A program made the position numbers and the translations under genes. From Rhynchospora pubera (lineage: Eukaryota > Streptophyta > Magnoliopsida > Poales > Cyperaceae): a stretch of 64,000 nucleotides of DNA. Within the stretch, counting starts at the first letter, position 1, and each line of letters begins with the position of its first letter. The stretch lies in the NCBI GenBank assembly GCA_028095005.1, contig CM051462.1, forward strand, positions 170,323,955 through 170,387,954. Direction: 5' to 3'. Positions 1-12,144 of the stretch are shown here, piece by piece. Under the pieces are notes generated by a model. That model was not told the DNA's origin. It searched no databases and worked only from the letters and a program-made list of their open reading frames with translations.

Positions 1-1675
1 GATAAGAGAACAATGTGATCAAAATAGTATTTAGCTAATTGGCCGCAGATCCTTCATTCTACAAAAAGCGTCAACAGTAATACATAAGGAAAGAAGTTTT
101 GAAGAAAAAATCAGAATAAAAATATATGAATGAGAAAAAGAAATATGTGGTCATTGCTAAGTTACATTTTGTTTGGTTTTCAAGAGAAAAATGGAAATGA
201 AAGGAAAATATAAGAGGGAAGGGAATGAAATAGAGCAGCATGAAAAATATTTACATTTGCTTGTTTGGATCTTTATTGAAAGAAAAAGAAAAAAATCATC
301 TTTCTCCTTTTTTTCTCCTGTTTGGTAGATCTAATTAAAAGTTAGTAAAAATATGAATAATTAATAACAAATGACCATTATAACCTCATGATTTTTGGCA
401 TGTTTCTTTCAAACTCAGATATAAAGATCTTCGGCATGTTTCTTCCAATCTCAAATACCTATATTTATGTGCCAGTACCATCACACTACACATGAGATGA
501 ACTGATTATTGGTAACGTATAATTAATGGTACTGGTAAAGAATTGATCCACCACTGGAAACTATGGGATATCTTTGGACTGTAAGTAGTTTTTCAACATT
601 TTGTTTTTGATCAGCAAGCATATATCCTTACAAAGTATGCATCAAGAGGAATGGCTAGAAACTCCGAGATCGTTACTGTTTCTGGTACTGCGTGCTCAAT
701 CAGCTGTCCTGGATTGATTATCGATATTCCATCACACGGTGGATCTTTTGTGTCAGGGATGATTGGTGGGAGACCTGCTTGCAGACTCAAAAGGACCATT
801 ATGTAATAAATGAATCTATTAGTTATTTTGTATCATAAAGTTTATCATCTAAGATAATGCTCCGTACCTAGCAGCAAATTATGCAATTTCTGGAATTGTT
901 TTGTGAAAGTAGAACTCGGTACCACTGATTGCCTTTACATCATATATATGTAGGAAAATACCAAAGATAAACAATCAGATTTATGGGAGGTCAGATAACA
1001 ACATATAATGGTCTAACTAATATTTTTTAAAATATAGCCTAATAAATTGTGTTATGCGAGCAAGAGCTATTGTGTTAGCACAGAGAAGCTTCCAATTAAA
1101 TTGCTTCCAATAGAAAATTATAAATCAAATTTTCTAAATTACCTAATATAAGATGTGGAGAAATGTTGAAAACCACTGTTCTGTTGCTTTAAAACTTTTG
1201 CCTGTAAAGTAAATAAAGAAGAAAAAAAAAAGGTTTCTTAGCAAGCTTCAACAGTTAAAAGAAAAAGTTGAAAGGGAAAACAGTTTGTCAGGACTAAAAT
1301 TTACTTTGTACCTACCAATATGCAATCACCAGTGAAAAATGTTAGAGGTTAATATATTATAATGACATTGCATAGCCAAGTTCAACATTAAACCAAATTT
1401 CTTCATTTCTTTGCAATTTACCTTCAGATTAATTAACTCGAATTTGCTCCTTAAAAAGAGACAAATGAAGATGGGGCTGAACGGAAAGGTTTGGTGGTCG
1501 ATCATGAGCGGAGGTGGAGGTGGAGAGAGAAGGAATCATGTTTCGATAGATCGATCCTTCGCCGTGACAACCTGCCTCTCTTCACCAATCGCTCCATCCC
1601 CGTGACCCTCTCTCTCCCATTTGCTCTAGGTTTGGCCGCTCTTTGCTTTTTCTTTTTTCTTTTTTGTTTCTTTTG

Positions 1676-1764
1676 CTTGTTTCACTTGAGGAGGAAAGTA
1701 GGAGAAACAATTTTTCTTTTTTTGTTTTTCGCTTGTTTTGCTTGAGGAGGAAAGAAGGAGAAAC
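1676..1764. repeat. Short direct duplication
   Basis: A unit of about 33 bp containing cttgaggaggaaag and ggagaaac occurs at 1676-1708 and again at 1730-1764, 56 bp apart, in a T-rich context. It is probably a local slippage or duplication event; no function is visible. Confidence 0.6.
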
Positions 1765-3029
1765 GAACCGAGGGAGAGAGGTGAACGAAAAATAAAGAAA
1801 AAAGTGAGCAGAGAGCGAGAGATGCAAAGCAACTATCTGCGCGGAGAGATCGAAGAAGACTGATGCGACTATCTGCGCGGAGAGCGGAGATCGCGAAGTG
1901 AGCGATGACGTTTTGATGGCGTCATCAGCGTTACTGTAGAAAAGAACCCTGGATTTGGAGTATTTTTTGATGATTTTTTATTTTTGATGATTGATGATAG
2001 GATGTTCCATAAACAGTATTGATCACTTCTAAGGTTTCGAAAAAATATTTATCGCTTCTAAAACTACAACAAACGAGTCAAAAAGCTTGACCATCCAATA
2101 TGTGGCATACACGAGCATGAAATTTAACACAAATACTTTTCTTATTCCAAAATAAACGAGCTCAATGACTTAGATTCACATCTGAGTTAAACAAAATTCA
2201 GATGTAAATATACAAGCAAAATTATAATATTTATTGATACCAAAAACTTCATTGAAATCTTGCTAGAGCTCCAAATAACTCCAACACAACAAACTCGGAA
2301 GTTGGGTTTTAAACTTGGAAGTTTTAGGCCCAACTTATGTGACGGCCCAGGTTTTTGAGGACTTGGATCTGTTGCAATTAGATTTTAGGACTGCTCTTGA
2401 GGTCTTCAGGCTTTCAATGCTAAGTCATTCTGTAAAAATGCTGACTCAGTTTCAAAATATATGAAAGTAATATATTTTACTAAACCGTACTGAAAAGTAA
2501 AATCCGTTTATCTGTTTTTTTTTTTCCTTCCTCTCTCTTAATTTTGAAAAACATTGATCGGTTTTTTTAAAAAAAAAGAAGGGAAATCCATGTGAGCCTC
2601 CAGTTGTACCGAAGCTGCAGTGCTCTTATGGTCATAGTCCAAACAACAATTCAACATTGGCTTCGGATCTGTTTCCGTCTAAATCCAAGTTCAGAAGTTC
2701 TCTCTGCTATTTATTATTGTGGAGAAGAAGACACAGAGGATCCGAGTTCACAGCTTAGAACTCAGTCCGAAATAGACCAGCTTTATTTCCTTTATTATTT
2801 TTGTAAGAAGGAAAAGTTGATTAATTAGAATAGCCTTCCTGTATTTCTATAAAAGAGGCGTTATTTCTTTATTTCTATCATCTTCTTCTTCCTCTGTATA
2901 ACCAAATTATTAAAAAAAGAAAATAAATAGTGCGGTGTGTATAAGTCATGGACGTAGATACACGTTGTACTGAACTACGTAAAATTCTTGTGTTCTTTGT
3001 GTAATTGATCATGTTTACAAATATTTTTA

Positions 3030-3240
3030 TTTTTTTAACTAAAACATCTCAAGAAGAGATGTTAGGCTATATTAAAAGGCAAAGTATGCTTTCGGAGTTC
3101 CTACACAAACATCTAAAGAAACAAGTCTCGCAGCGACCACAAAACCAAAAACATAACAACAACAAAAGTTATTAGTATTAAGCACTATACTAAAGGTTAA
3201 ATAAAACTAAGGACTAAAGGTCCAAAGGCACTTAAAGAAA
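3030..3240 (-). mobile_element. Possible LINE 3'-end remnant
   Basis: On the - strand the sequence ends with a text typical of plant LINE tails: a stretch containing aacatctcttcttgagatgt followed by an A-rich run. It resembles the tail of the - strand LINE fragment at 60559 in style but not clearly in sequence. No coding homology remains, so this is a weak call. Confidence 0.3.
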
Positions 3241-5679
3241 GTTTAATTTTTCATTTTAAAGAAATACGAAAGACAGAGAAAAGGAGAAAGGTGGCGTGAT
3301 GATAGTTTTGATTAGAGGATTAGGAATATGCTTACAAATTAAAGCCAATGAGCATTGTAGTGACCATCATTATCATGATCTCATCATTGTCAAGGTTTTA
3401 TTAGAACAAAGCTTCTCATAAGTCATAACAAGCCGCTAAATATGCCATGAAGACAAATATAGTTTTTTTTTTTTTTTCCGTAAGCACTAAGCAGTGTAGC
3501 AGATACCCTTTCTCTCATCCATCTTTCCGGACCTGTTTTCTTTCCTTTTCCTCTTCTTTCTTTTTCCTTTTTAGAACAGAACTGTCACTCCATCAATTTG
3601 GCTTCTAACTCATTACATGACTGATATAAGCATTATTATATATTCTAAAATCTAAAACAAGTGTAAATCATTTTCCAATTCTTAACATAAATAATAAATT
3701 ACACTTGTTTGGATTTTTTTAACTGAACACATGTACTTTAGTACTTATGCATTGCCATGTAATTGACGGGCAGGTGCCAGCACGAAACAAAATATTTCCC
3801 CTTTTGCTTTTTTTAAAAAGACATTGTATTCCTACTCAAAATATAGTTATATTTTATGAAATGTTATAGTATGTACTTTTTTTTTTTTGACACCAATTAT
3901 AGTATGTACTCGTAGGCGTAAAGAGGTACTAGGAACTGCTGATTGTACCGCTTTAATTATGCTAGTATAGTAACTGCTTGTACTGGTTTAATTTTGAAGG
4001 AAAAATGATGCTTAATTTACTGAACCCATGAAAATACCAATGAAGATATTGAGACGCCTTGACCACTTGAATATTCATTGTCACCGGCTCCTTGCCTACT
4101 GCCGAAATAAAATGAAACTAATTTTTTATTCTGATATAAAGACCACTAATAAAAAAATAAAACATTCGAATGGTTGTACTGATTTTAATCACCAAAAGAA
4201 ATTTGATTGTGCTTTAGGCCTATTTGTCTCGTCTGGATTGAATTGAAATTAATGAATTTTGGTAATTATTGTTCTTTGCAGGTAGTAATGTGTGATTCCT
4301 CTATATCATGCATTAGTGGAAGATGGATAATTTTTTTAAGATAATTATATCTAGACCCTAGAGAGGGAAATTAGAGATATTATGCGACGATCAAAGTCCC
4401 GATCAGATTCCTTACTGGATTTTAAGATGTACGGTGCGGTTGATTCAGCTCTAAACAGGACCATGATTTTTAGAGTTCAAGTCAAAATATTGAGTAAAAA
4501 ATGACTAATATTTAAATTATTAATGTTGATTTAAGGTTAAATTTGGGGGGAGGTTACATATATAATTGACCATCTAATGTTATATCAATGGTATAGATGC
4601 TCCAAAGATTTCAAATTAAGTTGCGGAATATGAGATAGTGAAAATTTAATCAAACTTGTCGAGTTCAAGTAAGATTCAAGTTGAAAGACAAGTAAATAAT
4701 TTATATGATCTGGTAGCCCTTGTGGATACTGGATATATAGTACTTCACGAATTTAATTTCCAATCAAACAAATTCAGATCATAGGTACTTTATAATTTGA
4801 TGGCTGCAATTCATCCTTCTATTGAAAGAAATCTCATGTCTGTGCGCCCTTCCCCAAACAAATAGAAAGGGTTAGAACTTAGAAGATACTGATATAGATA
4901 TTTCAAATATCTGGGCCAGTTCATTATAAAACAAGATTTTATTGTTTGGCGCTGTGGTAAAAGTAGAATGCCAACAGTTGAATTTCATTCAAGTATAGTC
5001 CAAGGATCCAGAAATATGCACCTAGCTGCATGAAAATGTGTATATAGGCTACTATTATCATGTAACAAGTAAAACCTGTCCAATTATTGGGCATCCATAG
5101 ACCATAGTACTTGCTGGCTGGATCTAAAGTTTGCCAAAAGGCAATAATGGCGATGAGCTTATTGGCGCCACGCTTTGGATAGATATATTGTTTGAAATAA
5201 ATGACATGATATAAAATCCAAACGTAGTTTTGGGCCCTTATATATGTGGACTTCTCATGTACAAAAGCATTGTACATTTGTACTGCACTAGATTCTTCAA
5301 TCTTCTTTTTTTCTTTTTTAATAACAAAAGGTCTCTAGTTGATTTTGATTAAGCATGCATACGTATTCCTTTTCCCTACATGGGGCCTGAAAGGGAGGAT
5401 TCCGGTGGGGGTCCGGTTATGGATTCCGGCATGTTTCATGAAAAGATCACATATGTATGATATCATCTTACAGATAAAAGGCGTCAACAAAAAAACTGTT
5501 GGTACAATTAATTTGAAAACAATTCAATTCCAAAGGGTTGAAAAATTCACGATCCACTTTTATCAATTATTTTTGTTATTTGTTAGATGATCAAAGAATT
5601 ATTTTATGTGTACTTTTTAATTCTTGTAATTATTTTATTAGTTGAGTTACTGATGAATAAGTGGTTTTTGTATAATCTA

Positions 5680-6296
5680 TAGGGATGAAAACGGATCGGA
5701 TACGGTTCGGATAGTGGTCATATCATATCCGTATCCATATTTTTTTTCGGATTCGGATACAGATACGGATATGTTCGGATACGAATACGGGTCGGATGTT
5801 AAACGGATATGAATACGAATCGGATATTACGAGATACGGATACAAATACGAATATATTTTAGATATTAAAACAAATATATATAAATTAAGAAAAAAAAAT
5901 TAATTCTATATTATCATCGTATTATGTTAATTATATTGCCAAAATGTTATTTTAAGCCAATCTAACTGGTAAAAATTTAGTTTATTTAATCAAAAGTCTT
6001 TTCTATAGGTGCTAGAGGAGTAATTAGATTTATTATCTTATGTCATTGATTTAATTAAGGGTGAAAACGGTTCGGATAAAGACCAAATACGGATCGGATA
6101 ATAATTTTTTTTTGTCGGATACGGATACGGATACGGATCAGATAGTAGTCAAATCATATCCACATCCATATTTTTTTGTCGGATACGAATACGGATACGG
6201 ATATGTTCGGATTCGGATACGATTCGGATATTAAGCATATTTTTCGGATTCGAATACGGTTCGGTACGGAGTTTATCCGCACCGTTTTCATCCCTA
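5680..6296. mobile_element. hAT-type non-autonomous element (617 bp)
   Basis: Terminal inverted repeats run TAGGGATGAAAACGG to CCGTTTTCATCCCTA. A perfect 8-bp target duplication, ATAATCTA, flanks it at 5672-5679 and 6297-6304. Both subterminal regions are packed with variants of cggatacgg (about 20 copies in both orientations). There is no transposase frame. The 8-bp duplication and TAG...CTA ends place it with hAT MITEs. Confidence 0.9.
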
Positions 6297-6304
6297 ATAA
6301 TCTA

Positions 6305-7241
6305 TAACATTGAATAGTTTTCATGGGGCTTCCCCCCTTTTTCTAGGGAATAAATAAATTTGAACCAAGTAGCTTATGTATATTTTGATGAAGTTTTAAA
6401 ATGAGCTCTATTTAAGAACTCAGACATATGGAATTAACTTTATTATGGGGAGTCAGATCCATTAATATATATATATACACACACACATACATACACATAC
6501 ATAGTCATATCACACTTAATTATTTTTATTATGTTGATATTTGATTTTGTAAAACAAGACTCGCACATTCTGCACCAAAGGACTACAACCGAATTTCGAA
6601 AGTACGACCTTAACTTATTAATTAACACGTGTTTGTGAAACTATTTAAAAAAATAATATATACATATATAATAGAAATCCATGTTTACTAGAACAAAGAA
6701 AGAGAATTCTAAGAGCCTCTATTACTAAACAAATAAATTACTATGAAAGTAAAAACATATTATTATGCGGAAAATATATCTTCGAGGGTACGGATTGTGT
6801 ATCATAGTGACCGACAAAAGTTGACGGTCATGATTTTCTCAAAATTCATTGGAATTAGTATACTTATGAATTATGATCTATTCCATAATTTTCTACAAAT
6901 TATGCTCGTCATTGTCTCAACCCAAAAACTGAGGTGCTAATTAATTACATGCAGTAAAGAGAGTGAATTATTATTGAAGAATGTAGAAATGGTGGTTACA
7001 CATCGCTCTCTGGAAATATTTAATGACATTATTAAATGTGAAACCAGATCCACCATTATCTACAACCATATCTTCTGATATTTTGATAAAACATGCCACT
7101 CTTTTCACTTGGTGTGGGCCCCATTTTCCTTTACATGGATAGATAGAGGAATGGGGTTTGCAGTTTGCTGATTGCTGATCATGAATTGATGTAGGAGTCT
7201 TTTGGCATGTTGATTCAAGAAATTTGTCACATGTTAACTAT
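6305..7241. other. Intergenic, no gene seen
   Basis: AT-rich sequence with a short TA/CA microsatellite near 6465-6500. Small open frames lack any recognisable domain. Confidence 0.6.
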
Positions 7242-7250
7242 TATATTTGT

Positions 7251-7682
7251 GAGGAGGGTTCCAATGCCAACATTTTGATTGCCTCCAAATGCCAACATTT
7301 CACTATTTGGTTATTTTTTTAAAATTTAAAATAGAAACGTCAAATCCAAACCGGTCATCTTATTTAGTTCAATGACCGATGCATTTTGATATAAGTTTTG
7401 TAAATTTTAGAGTTTATTTGCTACTCTATCAAGAGGTAGAAAAATAAACGAACCTTATTAATTGTGATAGATTCATTCTAATACGTCCATGTTTTAGTCT
7501 TTGATGGAGTATCAAATAAACTCTAAAATTTATAAAACTTATATCAAAATGCATCGGTCATTGAACTAAATAAGATGATCGGTTTGAATTTGACGTTTCT
7601 ATTTTAAATTTTAAAAAAGTAACCAAATAGTAAAATGTTGACATTTGGGGGCAACCAAAATGTTAGCATTGGAACCCTTCTC
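7251..7682. mobile_element. Mutator-like MITE with long terminal inverted repeats
   Basis: The two halves are near-complementary for almost 190 bp. The ends are GAGGAGGGTTCCAATG on the left and the complement of GAGAAGGGTTCCAATG on the right. A 9-bp near-duplication, tatatttgt at 7242-7250 and tatatttat at 7683-7691, flanks it. GAG...CTC ends, long TIRs and a 9-bp duplication are Mutator-like features. There is no coding capacity. Confidence 0.8.
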
Positions 7683-7691
7683 TATATTTAT

Positions 7692-8149
7692 ATATCGAAA
7701 CTAGAAAATAGCCGCTCTCAATCAATTCTCTGAATTGCACAAAATCTGAGACTCCTTTTGAGCAACGTACCATTAATCAAATTAGTTTGTTCGGCGCTTC
7801 GGCTCACATCAAGTAGCCTGTAGTAGCCCGCATCTCACTCCGTGACTGAGCCCAGAAAATTGTTTCCTTTTTTGTTCTGTTAAATATTAGTGACCTGCAA
7901 GTTCATCATCGTCTCATCTAAACCGTTAAATTTAACTTAATTGTACAACTTGTTGGTCTCCTCAAGAATGGTTGGTGCAAAGCTTAAATCATATTATTAA
8001 GTCCGTGTTTGCATGTTGCCATGAATAAAGATTTAGAAATATGTGTCTATTCATATTTTTTATTCATATTTCATGATTTTGTTAGAATATGAATAAGGAC
8101 CCGAATAAGTCTAAATTTCTTATTCTTGTATTGTTTGAGTTTCACCAGA
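7692..8149. other. Intergenic, no gene seen
   Basis: AT-rich sequence. The part at 8030-8140 contains aataag motifs like those of the PIF/Harbinger-like MITEs elsewhere in the window and may be a half-lost copy cut by the CACTA end at 8150. Confidence 0.4.
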
Positions 8150-8186
8150 CACTGCGCCATTTAAGATTTTTAATACAGGTTTTATA

Positions 8187-8350
8187 CATATTAATAGTAC
8201 CGGTTTTGTACTGGTACTAATAATAGGGGTATTAAAAATAATAAAAAACCGATACTAATAAGCCGGTACAAAGAATTAGATAAAAATGACGGCAAACACA
8301 ATTAGTACCGGTTTTTAGTTAAAAACCAATACTAAAAATATTACATTTAG
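8187..8350. repeat. CACTA subterminal inverted repeats
   Basis: Several copies of agtaccggtt/aaccggtact (some mutated) lie in inverted pairs around a short A/T loop, e.g. agtaccggtttttag and its near complement. In En/Spm such short subterminal motifs bind the TNPA protein; that role is family knowledge, not shown here. Confidence 0.7.
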
Positions 8351-8355
8351 TACCT

Positions 8356-9958
8356 TGATATCTCATTTTTATATGCTTATTTTGACCATACTTAGCACCA
8401 AAATAATACTCAAACCAATATAAATTGTCTCATAATTAACTGTGATTTTCAGGACATTTGGTACTGTCGCCGCTTCTTTGTTATTTTGTAGAATTCTCGT
8501 GAAGATTGAAGACTAGACACGCAAACAAGACGAATTGGAGCTTAGGTCACTGCCAGACGACTCATTCCTGGCCCACAGATGCATGAAATGGACTAGAGGA
8601 GGCCTACAAAGCACCATGCCAAGCCTGGATCTCACATTAATGCTCAGACCCCAGTTATCAGCCCAGACCAGTAGAATTTCGGTCCGAAATTCCATGTATG
8701 GAAAGATTTTTCTATGGTAATTCGAAAGGAAGGAAATTTCTCTCTTGTCTTGGCCGCCTCTGGGATTTTCCGAGGGTATTTATATGCGTGTTTCTTGACC
8801 AGAAAGGATCCATTATTCGCTCTACATTATTTTCCATATTTTGGACTTGTGTTCTTGGCTCTTTTCACGAGATTGGAGATTAGGTCAGAAGTTTGGACAG
8901 GGCGGCAGCACATCCAGAGTATTTGGCATCGATTCCCTAGCCTTAGGACAACGATATTCGCATCGGATATCTCGGTTTACTCTTTTATGCTTATGTTTCG
9001 TTATTTTATGGCTTGTATCTTACTTATTTGCATGATATTTATTGTTTCTATTATAAACATGTTAGGCTAGACTTTGTTATGATGTTCTAGGGATAGCTAG
9101 TAGATTAATTTGGTGTTATGTGATGACTTGATCATTTATGTTATGTTTATGTGATGAGTTTCGTTGAGATTAATCGTTTGCTTAGTTAATTTGATTATTT
9201 GCTTTGTTGTCTACTTAATGATGTCTGCAGCACCGTTAGGGCATTAGACAAAAACAATTAATTGAATGGTTAAGTATATGAAATAAACCAACACTTGAAA
9301 GAAAAGGTTAGATGCGACCGACAGGTGCAACTTTTATTGATCCGACAGGACTTTAAATATTTCTAGAACCCCAACTTAACTCACCTAAACAATTAGATTA
9401 GGACGAAAGTATACGTTTAATTGTTTACGAGGCGAAAACCAAGTTCCAAACCAAGTTAAAATCGAAATCGTGAAAACTGAGGTTATAACTTAGGTCTGGT
9501 TGTTAAGTACCCTTCACATAGCATCGTATAGAGATATCAAGTCGAAACATTCATTCTAAAGCAATTTCAGACCAAAATAGTAAGAATTTCGGACCGAAAT
9601 CCTTATATTTCGGACCGAAATTAGTCTCTGTCTAGATGAAAATCGAAGACTGAGATGCTTTAGAGCCAAACTAATTGAACACTAAACCCCTAGGACATCT
9701 CTTGCATTTATTTGAACATCTAGAAACACAAAATCAACCAAAGAAATATTTATAATTATTTTATTAATTCTCAATTATTATTTAGTAGATTCTTTTAAAT
9801 TAAATCCTCACAATTTTTATTGTCTAGCTTTTAAGAAAAACTAAGTCCGGTACTCATTTTCCCCGTCTCTTGGGTTCGACCCTTAGCTTTACCAGAATGA
9901 TTAGTAAGGTAGAACAAGGTTATAAATTCATTTGACCTAGGTTTCAAAACCCTTATCA
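8356..9958 (+). mobile_element. 5' LTR of Athila-like Ty3/gypsy retrotransposon
   Basis: The LTR is read from TGATATCTC at 8356 to CTTATCA at 9958 (1603 bp). The ends form a short inverted repeat, TGATA...TATCA, and a tRNA-Asp primer binding site follows after 3 bp. It contains a TATA-like box near 8777 and four copies (one degenerate) of the palindrome ATTTCGGWCCGAAAT. The matching 3' LTR is not present, so the start was set from the end motif and length typical of Athila LTRs and could shift slightly. Confidence 0.75.
8777..8786 (+). promoter_or_regulatory. Candidate TATA box of the Athila-like LTR
   Basis: tatttatatg lies within the LTR about 100 bp downstream of the palindrome at 8676. 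Position and composition fit an LTR promoter; there is no experimental support. Confidence 0.4.
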
Positions 9959-9961
9959 AAT

Positions 9962-9979
9962 TGGCGCCGTTGCCGGGGA
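9962..9979 (+). promoter_or_regulatory. Primer binding site, tRNA-Asp type
   Basis: TGGCGCCGTTGCCGGGGA is complementary to the 3' end of plant tRNA-Asp(GUC) including CCA. It lies 3 bp after the LTR end. A tRNA-Asp primer site is characteristic of Athila and some related Tat-lineage elements. Confidence 0.9.
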
Positions 9980-10119
9980 CGGTTTTGATATCGAGTACTT
10001 ATTTTAGTATTAAGAGACTAGATTTTTCTTTTTATTTAATCTTTTCGTTGTTTTTCTTCTTTCTTGCAGGTTGAGAACTGGCCGGGAAACCAAAGAAAGG
10101 CAAGTCAAAGCCCGAAATT

Positions 10120-12144
10120 GTGCGCAAGTACTTCATCAGGGGACTTGACTCAGATCCAGAACTCTCAGACCAAGCAACCTCGAGCCAGGCCCACTCCATA
10201 GCTCAATCAGCATCCGGGACAGCACACATTTCGGATCGAAATTCCCAAATTTCGGACCGAAATTTTGAGGTAGGAGGAGAAACAGCGGGCGAGATGGCAG
10301 CCAATCAGGGCCCAGTCAACGTTGAAGCAGAGGCCCAGAGGCTGGAGAACCTGAGGCTTCAGCTCGAACAAAGGGAGGCCAAACTAGCAACCGATCGCGC
10401 CAATGTTGAGAATCAAAGTCGAGCACTTGAAGACGATAGGCGGCGATGGGACCAGGATGACGAAAGCGTTCATGGCAATTCAGATGGAGAGGAGCAAGGG
10501 GGGCAAAACAGATCTCTCATGGACATTGCAGCTCCGAAAGCTAGCCACGTGGGTGGACCTGTGGTGATTCCAGGAATTGAAGCCAACAACATGATAATCA
10601 CCGCCAACCATGTAGAACTTGTGCAACAGAATCCGTTCTACGGAGATGATAAAGAGGATCCCCATGCTCACTTACAAACTTTTCTTGATTGCACACGTTT
10701 GGTTAAAATTAATGGTGTATCCCAACAGGCCATTAGACTTTTGTTGTTTAGGTTTACTCTTAAGGACCGAGCCATCAAATGGTACAAAACCTTAAAAAGG
10801 GGGTCTATTAGGAGTTGGGACCAAATGGCACAAGCCTTCCTTGATAGGTATTTCTCTGCTGACAGAGCAGACACAATTAGGAAGGAAATCAATAATTTCC
10901 ACCAAAAGGACAATGAGACAATGAGAGATGCATGGGAACGTTTTAGGGACTTAGAAAACTCTTGTCCACACCATGGTATCCAAGATTGGATGGTAATTAA
11001 GGCTTTTCACAGTGGTCTATATGACAACATTAAAATTAACCTTGATTCTCTTTCAGGTGGAGCGTTTAAGCGACTGGATGCAGCACAGGCACGTGACAAA
11101 ATTGATGAATGTGCTAGAAACTATGAGTGGTATCCGATTCCCAACAACCGCCGTCCGCCTGGCAAGCACCAAGTGAATGAGATCACAACAAGAGACACGA
11201 GGATTGTCGAGCTTGAAGCGGAATTAGCATCATACCAGTCACTTCAGGGCACCCACCTCAATTCCAACACTTGTGGTGCATGCGGCGAAGAAGGGCATAG
11301 GTCCATTGATTGTCCACTTGCGCGAGGAGGCGGCGATGGGCATCAAGTCAACTCGCTCAACAGCGAGCCTTCTTACTTTCCTGGACATATCTTTAGTCGC
11401 AGTTACTCTTTGAGTGATAGAGAACAAGCCAATTGGGCAGACATGAATCACCCTAATTATCACAATAATGAAGATAGACCTTTTGTGTCAAGGAACCAGT
11501 ACAAAAATACCAACCCACCAACTTTGTACAAAAATACCCAATTTAACAACAACGGTCGTGACCAACTCTTTCCAAGAAAATCCGTTTACAATAGAGAGGG
11601 TATACCACCGGTTGTCCAAAACTTTATGCATGAACAGGGTAAATTTAATCAAATGTTGGTTGAGGAACTAAAAACTAACGCTGGAACTTTGAACAGGTTG
11701 GAACAAATGATGGAATCACACTTTTCGAGGCAGCAAGGGAAGCTACCAAGTCAAACAGAGGTGAATCCCAACGCCCAGTGCAAAGCCTTGCACACATTGA
11801 GGAGTGGCACGCAATACATGGACCCGCCAGTACCATTTGAGGCGGACGAGCAATCAAATAACAAGGACAGGCAAGCCAAAGAGCAGGAAGGGCCATCTCT
11901 GGAACAAGTCCTACCTTCCCCACCTCTCCTGGACTCAACCAGCGGAACGGGAGCTCAGATGGGCACACAGACAGAGCAGCACCAGCCAATTGAGCCAAAA
12001 TTTCGGTCCGAAATTCCACATTTTCGGTCCAAAATTTCTGGTCCAGAAGGTGGAAAAGGCCCTCCAGAGAAGAAAAAAGGGAGGAAGTTCAGTCCCAGAG
12101 CCTCCTTACCAGCCTCCCGTACCATTCCCAAGAAGGTTGGCTAA
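10120..12144 (+). pseudogene. gag: Athila-like gag (capsid/nucleocapsid)
   Basis: A long open frame of about 674 codons encodes the structural Gag polyprotein of an LTR retrotransposon. Residues about 170-290 match the plant retrotransposon Gag core (region around FYGDDKEDPHAHLQ through W..F..RYF and the DAWERF segment). A CCHC zinc knuckle (C-x2-C-x4-H-x4-C) sits near residues 385-398. An N-terminal low-complexity segment has a Q/E/R-rich coiled-coil-like part near residues 65-110. The frame ends at 12144, while protease continues in another frame that overlaps from 11804, so a frameshift separates gag from pol. Paired palindromes at 10228/10249 and 12000/12021 lie within the coding sequence. 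No ATG opens the frame at its 5' end; translation probably starts further in, or the original start is lost. Confidence 0.85.

Larger units (their letters stand above)
1..5671. other. AT-rich intergenic stretch, no gene supported
   Basis: No open frame here has the codon pattern, splice sites or family motifs of a gene. Visible features are homopolymer and pyrimidine tracts, a local duplication at 1676-1764, a doubled 16-mer (ctatctgcgcggagag) at 1833 and 1869, and a LINE-tail-like stretch near 3035. A short open stretch at 2592-2828 looks slightly protein-like in one frame but has no recognisable family or splice context. Confidence 0.6.

Noticed and set aside
2592..2828. Open stretch near a CCAGTTGTACCG sequence that reads somewhat protein-like in one frame
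   Set aside because: No recognised family, no acceptor or donor that joins it to anything, and a nearby stop.
4939..5277. 112-codon frame on the - strand with aromatic/hydrophobic composition
   Set aside because: No family motif, no splice context, AT-driven composition; could be chance.
9870..9900. tRNA T-arm-like gggttcgaccc
   Set aside because: No cloverleaf can be drawn around it; it lies in the Athila LTR.
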